Positions 1 to 6,658 of a stretch of DNA of 6,658 nucleotides are shown here, in pieces. The DNA is from Bacillota bacterium. GTDB lineage: Bacteria > Bacillota > Clostridia > Christensenellales > Aristaeellaceae. The DNA is taken from positions 1 through 6,658 of the forward strand of contig JAEYAR010000160.1 of the NCBI GenBank assembly GCA_023404715.1. The letters run 5' to 3'. The stretch's first letter is position 1. The number at the start of each line of letters is the position of its first letter. The notes below the pieces were generated by a model. It was not told where the DNA came from. It searched no databases and worked only from the letters and a program-made list of their open reading frames with translations. The position numbers were made by a program, and so were the translations under genes.

Positions 1-2
1 GA

Positions 3-18
3 GAAGGCATGGGCCTTC
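3..18 (-). terminator. possible terminator hairpin after the lipid kinase gene
   Basis: A 6-bp perfect inverted repeat (GAAGGC, 4-base loop, GCCTTC) lies about 20 bases past the kinase stop codon when read leftward. Any U-tract would fall beyond the left edge of the window, so it cannot be judged. The stem is short; this is only a candidate. Confidence 0.25.
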
Positions 19-39
19 CACCGCCGGATTTCTCCGTCT

Positions 40-912
40 TCAGGGCATCTGCAGCAGCAGGCGTGCGGGGTCTATTGAAAAATGCGCGACGTCCAGGGTG
101 CGCAGCTCGCCGTCGCACTGCATGAGCATGCCGGGGCATTCGAGGGTCGCGCGGCGGCAATGGACGTGATGCACGATGTCGGTATAGCCCATGTGCCGGC
201 CGCGGATCATCTTGGGCAAGAGCTGAACGATCTTGCGGCGGGGCAACGGATCGACGTACACGAGGTCGAGCAGGCCGTCGTCGATGCGGGAGAGCGGGGA
301 CATCCGCATGCCGCCGCCGATATATTGGCCGTTGGCGACGAGGCAGAGCAGACAGCGACGCACGACGGGCGCCTCGCCGTCGATTTGAATCCGCATCTCG
401 CGCGGCTCATAATGCAGCAAGGTATCGAAGACGCCGTACAGATAGGGCAGCATGCCGCGCCCCAGAAACTTTGCTTTTTGCGCGGCGCGTACGGTTTCGG
501 CGTCAAAGCCCGTGCCGCAGGAGTTGAGAAACAGGCGGTCTTCAATATAGCCGACGTCGACCGCGCGTGCGCTGCCCGCGAGCAGCGCGCCCAGCGCCTG
601 TTCGAGGTTGGCGGGGAGGCCCAGCGTGCGCGCGAAGTCGTTGCCCGTGCCGCAGGGGAGGACGCCCAGGGGTGTCTTACTGCCCAGCAGCCCGTGCGCG
701 GCCTCAAAGGCAGTGCCGTCGCCGCCTGCGCACAGGATGAGACGGCTGCCTTCACGCGCCAGGCGGCGGCAAAGCTCGGTGGCGTGGTGCGGGGCTTCGG
801 TGAAAAGGGTACGATAGGAGATCCCCTTTTCCTTGAGCGCGGATTCGATGCGCGCGGCGAGGGCCGCGCAACGCCCGTGCGCTGCGACCGGGTTGACGAG
901 CAGATGCAGCAT
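40..912 (-). CDS. diacylglycerol/lipid kinase, DagK-YegS-BmrU family
   Basis: Predicted 290-residue cytosolic lipid kinase that transfers the ATP gamma-phosphate to diacylglycerol or a related lipid; in Gram-positive relatives (DgkB) this recycles diacylglycerol released by lipoteichoic acid synthesis. Seen in sequence: N-terminal strand with NP (residues 7-8), the nucleotide-binding GGDGT motif at 63-67, GTGND at 88-92, the family's NGQYIGGGM segment at 194-202, DDGLLDLV at 212-219 and a C-terminal QCDGE at 265-269. The length is usual for the family and all core motifs are intact. I chose the ATG at 910-912 because GGAGGGA sits just upstream; the two longer in-frame ATGs (at about 948 and 1008) lie on or upstream of the probable -10 box and so would not be in the transcript. 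The gene is transcribed away from the amino-acid importer and appears to be its own unit. The exact lipid substrate cannot be told from sequence. Confidence 0.93.
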   Translation of the reverse strand: MLHLLVNPVAAHGRCAALAARIESALKEKGISYRTLFTEAPHHATELCRRLAREGSRLILCAGGDGTAFEAAHGLLGSKTPLGVLPCGTGNDFARTLGLPANLEQALGALLAGSARAVDVGYIEDRLFLNSCGTGFDAETVRAAQKAKFLGRGMLPYLYGVFDTLLHYEPREMRIQIDGEAPVVRRCLLCLVANGQYIGGGMRMSPLSRIDDGLLDLVYVDPLPRRKIVQLLPKMIRGRHMGYTDIVHHVHCRRATLECPGMLMQCDGELRTLDVAHFSIDPARLLLQMP

Positions 913-916
913 GCAA

Positions 917-923
917 TCCCTCC
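917..923 (-). promoter_or_regulatory. Shine-Dalgarno of the lipid kinase gene
   Basis: GGAGGGA on the minus strand ends 4 bases before the ATG at 912. It decides the 290-residue start over the longer in-frame options. Confidence 0.75.
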
Positions 924-946
924 GATAAACGTAACAATCGCTTCTC

Positions 947-974
947 ATTATACCGCCTTTAGCGCTTTTTGCAA
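947..974 (-). promoter_or_regulatory. vegetative promoter for the lipid kinase gene
   Basis: Minus-strand TATAAT (952-947) is preceded after 16 bases by TTGCAA (974-969), a 4 of 6 match to the -35 consensus. Transcription would start near 940 and give a leader of about 28 bases that contains the Shine-Dalgarno. The -10 is perfect and the -35 mediocre. The -35 lies inside a small palindrome (TTTTTGC-AA-GCAAAAA, 966-981) that could be an operator, though the palindrome may be chance. Confidence 0.65.
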
Positions 975-1050
975 GCAAAAATAGGGAGGGTTCGTACCGG
1001 CTGCACAAGAGATGCTTAAATATCCGATTGCTTGCGCAATGCGTTTATTT

Positions 1051-1111
1051 TTATGCAGAAAAATGCGAAATCGGCCTTGACACGTTTATGATTATGCGAT
1101 ATAATGCAGCC
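1051..1111 (+). repeat. imperfect direct repeat around the importer promoter (candidate operator)
   Basis: TTATGCAGAAAAATGC at 1051-1066 and TTATGCGATATAATGC at 1092-1107 match at 12 of 16 positions and are 41 bases apart, close to four helical turns. Each holds two ATGC cores spaced 10 bases apart. The second copy covers the -10 box; the first lies about 30 bases upstream of the -35. The geometry fits a repressor or activator binding the same DNA face, but no known operator consensus is recognised and the sequence is AT-rich, so chance is possible. Confidence 0.3.
1077..1105 (+). promoter_or_regulatory. perfect-consensus vegetative promoter of the amino-acid importer operon
   Basis: TTGACA (1077-1082), a 17-base spacer and TATAAT (1100-1105) match the primary sigma factor consensus exactly. 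An AT-rich stretch with T and A runs (about 1043-1070) sits upstream where an UP element would lie. The predicted start near 1112 gives a leader of about 37 bases, too short for a riboswitch or T-box, so control would have to act on initiation or later in the transcript. Confidence 0.85.
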
Positions 1112-1135
1112 ATTCACCAAAAAGCAATTGAGTAT

Positions 1136-1141
1136 GGGGGA
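1136..1141 (+). promoter_or_regulatory. Shine-Dalgarno of the binding-protein gene
   Basis: GGGGGA lies 7 bases before the ATG at 1149. It supports this start rather than the in-frame ATG at 1104, which overlaps the promoter -10 box and so cannot be in the mRNA. Confidence 0.65.
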
Positions 1142-1148
1142 AGTAAAA

Positions 1149-1907
1149 ATGAAAAAGTTGATTTCGCTGGTCCTTTGTATCGCGATGATGTCGATGGCGG
1201 TGAGCGCCTTTGCCGCCACGGAGGGGACGCTGATCATGGCGACCAATGCCTCATTCCCGCCCTATGAATACTATGACGGCGAGACCATTGTGGGGATCGA
1301 TGCGGAGATTGCCGCTGCCGTCTGTGAAAAGATGGGCTACGAGCTCAAGATCGCCGATATGGAGTTTGACTCTATCATCGCCGCGGTGCAGTCGGGCAAG
1401 GCTGATTTTGCCATGGCCGGCATGACGGTGACCGATGAGCGCAAGCAAATGGTCGATTTCTCCAACAGCTATGCGACCGGCATTCAGGCTGTAGTCGTAA
1501 AGGAGGACTCCCCCATCACGACCGTCGACGACCTCTTCGTCGAAGGCGCGAATTACAGCGTAGGCGTTCAGCTCACTACGACAGGCGATATCTATGTGAC
1601 GGGGGATATCGAAGAAGCGGGACTCGGCAAGGTGCAACGTTACCCCAACGGCAACGAGGCCGTAATGGCGTTGATGAATGGGAAGATCGACTGCGTAGTC
1701 ATCGACAATGAACCCGCAAAGGCGTATGTCGCGGCCAACCAGGGGCTTAAGGTGCTGGATACGCAGTACGCTGTCGAGGATTACGCGGCCTGCTTTGCGA
1801 AGGATAGCGAGCTGGTTGACAAGTTTAACGCCGCGTTGGAAGCGCTGATTGCGGATGGCAGCATTCAGAGCATCATCGACAAGTACATCAATACGGCTGC
1901 TGAATAA
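1149..1907 (+). CDS. secreted polar amino-acid-binding protein of an ABC importer (SBP family 3)
   Basis: Predicted 252-residue extracytoplasmic substrate-binding protein that captures a polar amino acid and delivers it to the permease encoded next. Residues 1-22 look like a signal peptide: KK at 2-3, hydrophobic core, and an AFA/ATEG junction suited to type I signal peptidase; no lipobox cysteine is seen, since C10 is too early and preceded by Leu. Mature-domain marks: SFPPYEY (35-41), GIDAEI (49-54), FDSIIAAVQSGKADF (73-87), then AGMTVTDERKQMVDFS (90-105), whose Arg98 is the family's usual contact for the ligand alpha-carboxylate. QLTTTGD (141-147) and VVIDNEPA (183-190) supply the second lobe; Asp185 is a likely alpha-amino contact. 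Length is typical. It is the first gene of the operon, directly behind a consensus promoter, and is followed by a strong intercistronic hairpin, fitting the high copy number of such proteins. The ligand (Gln, Arg, cystine or other) cannot be decided. Confidence 0.94.
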   Translation: MKKLISLVLCIAMMSMAVSAFAATEGTLIMATNASFPPYEYYDGETIVGIDAEIAAAVCEKMGYELKIADMEFDSIIAAVQSGKADFAMAGMTVTDERKQMVDFSNSYATGIQAVVVKEDSPITTVDDLFVEGANYSVGVQLTTTGDIYVTGDIEEAGLGKVQRYPNGNEAVMALMNGKIDCVVIDNEPAKAYVAANQGLKVLDTQYAVEDYAACFAKDSELVDKFNAALEALIADGSIQSIIDKYINTAAE

Positions 1908-1927
1908 GGAGTAAAACGTAAATGTGA
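1906..1927 (+). other. Shine-Dalgarno plus AUG-UGA start-stop pair between binding protein and permease
   Basis: AAGGAG (1906-1911) overlaps the binding-protein stop codon and is followed after 10 bases by ATG (1922-1924) directly abutted by TGA (1925-1927). This is a well-formed initiation site for an ORF of one codon, out of frame with the permease, ending 4 bases before the hairpin. A ribosome parked here would touch the base of the hairpin. It may be a minimal uORF controlling the permease, or merely a decayed former start. Confidence 0.45.
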
Positions 1928-1931
1928 AAAT

Positions 1932-1970
1932 TTCGTCCATGGGCCGCGCATCGCGCGGCCCATGGACGGA
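1932..1970 (+). promoter_or_regulatory. intercistronic hairpin between binding-protein and permease genes
   Basis: CGTCCATGGGCCGCGC (1934-1949) and its exact reverse complement (1953-1968) form a 16-bp stem with loop ATC; a T-G and a T-A pair extend it to 1932/1970. It begins 24 bases after the binding-protein stop. The bases after it (TTATTGTGGG) are not a real U-tract, so full termination is unlikely. Such hairpins behind binding-protein genes are known to block 3' exonucleases or cause partial termination and so raise the binding-protein to permease ratio; that role here is inferred. The 3' arm contains an ATG in frame with the permease (1962-1964). Confidence 0.85.
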
Positions 1971-1984
1971 TTATTGTGGGAATT

Positions 1985-1989
1985 GGGGG
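1985..1989 (+). promoter_or_regulatory. probable Shine-Dalgarno of the permease gene (GTG start)
   Basis: GGGGG ends 8 bases before the GTG at 1998. It resembles the GGGGGA used by the binding-protein gene and lies outside the hairpin, whereas no purine-rich site precedes the ATG at 1962. Confidence 0.45.
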
Positions 1990-1997
1990 TCGACGGC

Positions 1998-2747
1998 GTG
2001 ACAATCATCGACAGCTTGGCGACGTGGTTTGACGGCATAAAAGCTGAATTCATCCTTAATTTTATCGATAAGAGCCGATGGAAGCTGCTGGTTGGCGGCT
2101 TGCAGAACACGCTTCTTATCTCTTTTTTGGCTTGTCTACTGGGCATCGCCATCGGCGTGTTTATCGCAGTCGTTCGAACTACATGGGATAACAACGGCGC
2201 GAACATGCGCAAAGGGCCGGGGCGGTACGCATTGGCCATCCTGAACCGCATTAGTCTGCTGTATACCACCGTCATCCGCGGTACGCCGGTGGTGGTTCAG
2301 TTGCTGATCATGTACTACATCATCTTTGCTTCTTCCGACAACGGCCTCATGGTGGCGGCGTTGGCGTTTGGTATCAACTCAGGCGCATACGTATCAGAGA
2401 TCATTCGCGGCGGCATCATGTCGGTAGACAAAGGGCAGATGGAAGCCGGACGGAGTCTTGGGCTCAATTACCTGCAGACGATGTGGCTCATCATCGCGCC
2501 GCAGGTTTTGAAAAACGTGCTGCCGACGCTAGCCAACGAGTTCATCGCACTCTTAAAGGAGACATCCGTAGCGGGCTATGTAGCCGTAGCTGATTTGACG
2601 TTTGCAGGAAACCGCATACGCGGCGTCACCTACTCTGCGTTCATGCCGTTGATCGCCGTGGCGCTGATCTATCTTTCAGTCGTCATGTTTTTTACATGGC
2701 TGGTAGGCAAACTGGAAAGGAGGCTGCGTCAGGGTGATAACCGTTAA
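1998..2747 (+). CDS. polar amino-acid ABC transporter permease (HisM/GlnP family)
   Basis: Predicted inner-membrane subunit that dimerises to form the channel of the importer. From the GTG at 1998 it is 249 residues. Seen in order: hydrophobic helix after GLQNTLLIS (about residues 34-60), RGTPVVVQLLIMYY (94-107), the signature of this permease family, further helices around 115-137, then the EAA coupling loop, EAGRSLGLN (149-157) continuing to IIAPQ (165-169), LP and AN, which docks on the ATPase, and a last helix at about 216-236. An ATG at 1962 would add 12 residues (261 total), but it lies in the 3' arm of a 16-bp GC-rich hairpin and lacks a Shine-Dalgarno; I prefer the GTG, which has GGGGG upstream and leaves an N-terminal tail of the length common in this family. 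Its last 14 bases overlap the ATPase gene, implying translational coupling. The family call is firm, the start is not. Confidence 0.92.
   Translation: MTIIDSLATWFDGIKAEFILNFIDKSRWKLLVGGLQNTLLISFLACLLGIAIGVFIAVVRTTWDNNGANMRKGPGRYALAILNRISLLYTTVIRGTPVVVQLLIMYYIIFASSDNGLMVAALAFGINSGAYVSEIIRGGIMSVDKGQMEAGRSLGLNYLQTMWLIIAPQVLKNVLPTLANEFIALLKETSVAGYVAVADLTFAGNRIRGVTYSAFMPLIAVALIYLSVVMFFTWLVGKLERRLRQGDNR
2716..2723 (+). promoter_or_regulatory. Shine-Dalgarno of the ATPase gene
   Basis: AAAGGAGG lies inside the end of the permease gene, 10 bases before the GTG at 2734. It is the strongest Shine-Dalgarno of the operon and selects the GTG start. Confidence 0.8.
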
Positions 2748-3456
2748 GGATTTGCACAAGTCCTTTGGAGGGCTGGAAGTTTTAAAGGGCGTCAATCAGC
2801 ATATCCGCCCCGGTGAAAAGGTCGTCGTCATCGGCCCCAGCGGCAGCGGCAAAAGCACCTTTTTGCGCTGCCTGAACCTATTGGAGCGCCCCACGAGCGG
2901 GCAAATCCTCTTTGAGAATACCGATATTACAGATCCTAAGTGCGATATCAATCGTATTCGCCGTCGCATGGGCATGGTATTTCAGCAGTTTAACCTATTT
3001 CCACACCTCACGGTGCTACAGAATTTGACGCTCGCCCCCGTCAATACCGGGATCATGAGCAAGGAAGAGGCCGCCCAAAAGGCCGATCAGCTGCTCGGCC
3101 GCGTCGGCCTGAAGGACAAGGCGAATACCTACCCCAACCAGCTTTCGGGCGGGCAGAAGCAGCGCATCGCGATCGTGCGCGCGCTGGCGATGAATCCGGA
3201 GGTCATGCTCTTTGACGAGCCGACGAGCGCGCTCGACCCGGAGATGGTCGGCGAGGTACTCGACGTCATGAAGCAATTGGCGGAGGACGGCATGACGATG
3301 GTGGTCGTCACCCACGAAATGGGCTTTGCGCGCGAGGTGGGCGACCGCGTGCTCTTCATGGACGAAGGCGTCGTCATGGAGGAGGGCACGCCCCAGCGGA
3401 TCTTCAGTGCGCCGCAGAACCCGCGCACGCAGGACTTTTTGCGCAAGGTGTTATAG
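2734..3456 (+). CDS. polar amino-acid ABC transporter ATP-binding protein (GlnQ/HisP family)
   Basis: Predicted 240-residue cytoplasmic ATPase that dimerises under the permease and drives import by ATP hydrolysis. All catalytic motifs are intact: Walker A GPSGSGKST (34-42, Lys40), Q-loop VFQQFNLFPH (82-91), ABC signature LSGGQKQR (137-144), Walker B VMLFDEP (157-163, catalytic Glu162), D-loop SALD (165-168) and switch histidine His194 in VTHEMGFA. The FNLFPHLTVLQN stretch and the short C-terminus without an added regulatory domain are typical of polar amino-acid importers. It starts with GTG 14 bases inside the permease gene behind a strong Shine-Dalgarno. It ends 9 bases before the operon terminator, so it is the last gene of the unit. 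Substrate specificity is set by the partners, so I do not assign a gene name. Confidence 0.96.
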   Translation: MITVKDLHKSFGGLEVLKGVNQHIRPGEKVVVIGPSGSGKSTFLRCLNLLERPTSGQILFENTDITDPKCDINRIRRRMGMVFQQFNLFPHLTVLQNLTLAPVNTGIMSKEEAAQKADQLLGRVGLKDKANTYPNQLSGGQKQRIAIVRALAMNPEVMLFDEPTSALDPEMVGEVLDVMKQLAEDGMTMVVVTHEMGFAREVGDRVLFMDEGVVMEEGTPQRIFSAPQNPRTQDFLRKVL

Positions 3457-3465
3457 CTCAAATCG

Positions 3466-3501
3466 CGATGGACGGGCGTTCGGATGAAGCCCGTCCATCG
3501 T

Positions 3502-3507
<6 letters not shown>
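3466..3507 (+). terminator. rho-independent terminator of the importer operon
   Basis: A perfect 12-bp stem (CGATGGACGGGC at 3466-3477, complement at 3489-3500) with an 11-base loop is followed by TTTATTT. Three further pairs (TTC/GAA) can form inside the loop. It starts 9 bases after the ATPase stop. In the opposite direction the hairpin is followed by GCGATTTGAG, a poor U-tract, so it should work mainly rightward. The UvrA paralog's stop codon (3504-3502) lies inside the T-run. Confidence 0.9.
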
Positions 3508-6042
<2,535 letters not shown>

Positions 6043-6050
6043 AGGCTTTT

Positions 6051-6056
6051 CTCCTT
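6051..6056 (-). promoter_or_regulatory. Shine-Dalgarno of the UvrA paralog
   Basis: AAGGAG on the minus strand, 8 bases before the ATG at 6042. Confidence 0.75.
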
Positions 6057-6072
6057 ACGTGGAATGAGATTC

Positions 6073-6100
6073 ATTATACCACGGTTTTGCCGCGTTTCAA
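6073..6100 (-). promoter_or_regulatory. vegetative promoter of the UvrA paralog
   Basis: Minus-strand TTGAAA (6100-6095), 16-base spacer and TATAAT (6078-6073) match the primary sigma consensus at 11 of 12 positions. Transcription would start near 6066, giving a leader of about 24 bases. I see no SOS-box-like palindrome (Bacillota DinR type GAAC-N4-GTTC, or CTGT-N8-ACAG) over it, so DNA-damage induction is not supported by sequence. Confidence 0.75.
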
Positions 6101-6105
6101 CCGAT

Positions 6106-6140
6106 GAAAACGGCCGCCGAAATTCCCGGCGGCCGTTTTC
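6106..6140 (-). terminator. hairpin terminator between the MATE gene and the UvrA paralog
   Basis: A perfect 14-bp stem, GAAAACGGCCGCCG (6106-6119) and its complement (6127-6140), encloses a 7-base loop. Both strands read GC-rich stem then GTTTTC, so the U-run lies within the 3' arm and the element could work in either direction. It begins 6 bases past the MATE stop and ends 5 bases before the next -35 box, separating the two genes transcriptionally. Confidence 0.8.
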
Positions 6141-6146
6141 GATAGG

Positions 6147-6658
6147 TCAGATCACCTCAAAGCGCTTCCACCTGCCGGAACGAAAGCGCAGATAGAAGAT
6201 GACGGCCCGGATGATCCAATCCAGACACATGGCGAGGGCAATGCCGATCACGCCCAGGTTGAGCGCGACGCCAAACAGTAGCGAAAAGACGAACCGCCCG
6301 CCGACAGTGGAGGCGATGGAGACCAGCATGGTGAACTTCACGTCCCCGGCTGCGCGCAGGCCGCTTGCGAGCGGCCCGGAGAGCGGGAAGGCCACCGCGT
6401 TGAAGATGTTGTGGATCAGCACGAGCCAGATGACTAGGCGCTTGGTTTCATCCGCCAGGACGTAAGCCTGCATGAGCAGCGGCGTCAATGCGAAGATGAG
6501 GACGTTCCACCCCAGGGAAAACAGGAGCGTGATTTTGAGCAGCTTCTTGAAGTAGGCTTCGGCGGCGGGGATGTCGCCCGCGCCCATGCATTGCCCGATG
6601 ACCGTGATAAACACCGGACCCATGGTCACGCCCGCGAGGGCGGCCATGGACCATATGC
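6147..6658 (-). CDS. MATE-family efflux transporter, C-terminal part (runs off the right edge)
   Basis: The reading frame is open to the window edge, so this is the last 169 or so residues of a protein that in this family is usually about 450 long. MATE proteins are inner-membrane antiporters that expel cationic drugs or metabolites using a Na+ or H+ gradient. Numbering from the first Met in the window (6647): GQCMGAGD at 18-25 matches the family's Q-x-x-GAG loop that opens the second half of the protein; hydrophobic spans follow at about 38-60, 69-93, 104-128 and 131-153; SGLRAAGDVKF at 95-105 is a family-typical loop; and the tail RSGRWKRFEVI is basic and cytosolic. That Met is internal, since codons for Ile-Trp-Ser precede it in frame. 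Substrate is unknown. A hairpin terminator lies 6 bases after the stop, so co-transcription with the UvrA paralog is not expected except by read-through. Confidence 0.88.
   Translation of the reverse strand, partial: IWSMAALAGVTMGPVFITVIGQCMGAGDIPAAEAYFKKLLKITLLFSLGWNVLIFALTPLLMQAYVLADETKRLVIWLVLIHNIFNAVAFPLSGPLASGLRAAGDVKFTMLVSIASTVGGRFVFSLLFGVALNLGVIGIALAMCLDWIIRAVIFYLRFRSGRWKRFEVI

Noticed and set aside
966..981. Palindrome TTTTTGC-AA-GCAAAAA in the divergent intergenic region as a terminator or operator
   Set aside because: The 2-base gap is too small for an RNA hairpin and the arms are mostly A/T; an operator role over the kinase -35 is possible but unsupported.
82..984. 300-codon plus-strand reading frame opposite the lipid kinase
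   Set aside because: It mirrors the kinase codon pattern, as expected in GC-rich DNA, has no Shine-Dalgarno at its ATG, and its product (rich in Ala, Arg, His) resembles no family I know. The minus strand carries every DagK motif.
913..1008. Longer N-terminus for the lipid kinase (extra 12 or 32 residues)
   Set aside because: These starts overlap or precede the -10 box, and the extra residues do not resemble the family N-terminus, which begins at the L-L-V-NP strand.
1020..1148. Leader riboswitch or T-box upstream of the amino-acid importer
   Set aside because: The consensus promoter places the transcript start near 1112, leaving only about 37 untranslated bases, and no T-box or riboswitch core sequence is visible.
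1251..1940. 229-codon minus-strand frame opposite the binding-protein gene
   Set aside because: The plus strand has a signal peptide, the complete SBP family 3 motif set and a promoter; the minus-strand frame has no supporting signal.
1905..1962. The frame is open from the binding-protein TAA stop into the permease, so stop readthrough could give a binding-protein/permease fusion as seen naturally in some GlnP proteins
   Set aside because: Only 18 sense codons are involved, well within chance, the TAA context shows no readthrough signal, and the hairpin and separate start signals argue for two proteins.
1934..3500. The 1932-1970 hairpin and the 3466-3500 terminator both contain CGTCCAT/ATGGACG
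   Set aside because: Only 7 bases are shared and the stems differ otherwise; not enough for a repeat family.

Overview
The window is a chromosomal stretch from a bacterium, most likely a GC-rich member of the Bacillota (Clostridia-like). I infer this from the mix of GC-rich coding sequence with AT-rich, near-consensus vegetative promoters, purine-rich Shine-Dalgarno sites, short hairpin terminators, and the family profile (DagK/BmrU-type lipid kinase, polar amino-acid ABC importer, short UvrA paralog, MATE exporter). The lineage is an inference; there is no rRNA or other marker gene.

Layout from left to right: (1) a minus-strand lipid kinase gene (40-912) with its own promoter. (2) A 236-base divergent intergenic region carrying back-to-back promoters, the rightward one an exact TTGACA-17-TATAAT match. 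(3) A plus-strand three-gene operon for uptake of a polar amino acid: secreted binding protein (1149-1907), inner-membrane permease (about 1998-2747) and ATPase (2734-3456), closed by a clear hairpin terminator (3466-3507). (4) Converging on it, a large minus-strand UvrA paralog (3502-6042) without room for a UvrB-binding domain, with its own promoter and Shine-Dalgarno. (5) A minus-strand MATE-family exporter that runs off the right edge (6147-6658), separated from the UvrA paralog by a strong hairpin. No stretch over 300 bases lacks a gene.

The three transporter products should form one importer: the binding protein captures the amino acid outside the membrane, the permease dimer forms the channel, and the ATPase dimer powers it. 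The most notable feature is the junction between binding protein and permease. It holds a Shine-Dalgarno followed by an AUG-UGA start-stop pair, then a perfect 16-bp GC-rich hairpin that buries the first possible permease ATG. This suggests post-transcriptional setting of a high binding-protein to permease ratio and a downstream GTG start. The UvrA paralog and the MATE exporter are two separate units that may both contribute to tolerance of DNA-directed drugs.

I found no CRISPR array, mobile element, tRNA/rRNA gene or evidently new multi-gene system. The gene content is ordinary; the interest lies in the small regulatory structures and in the divergent UvrA paralog.
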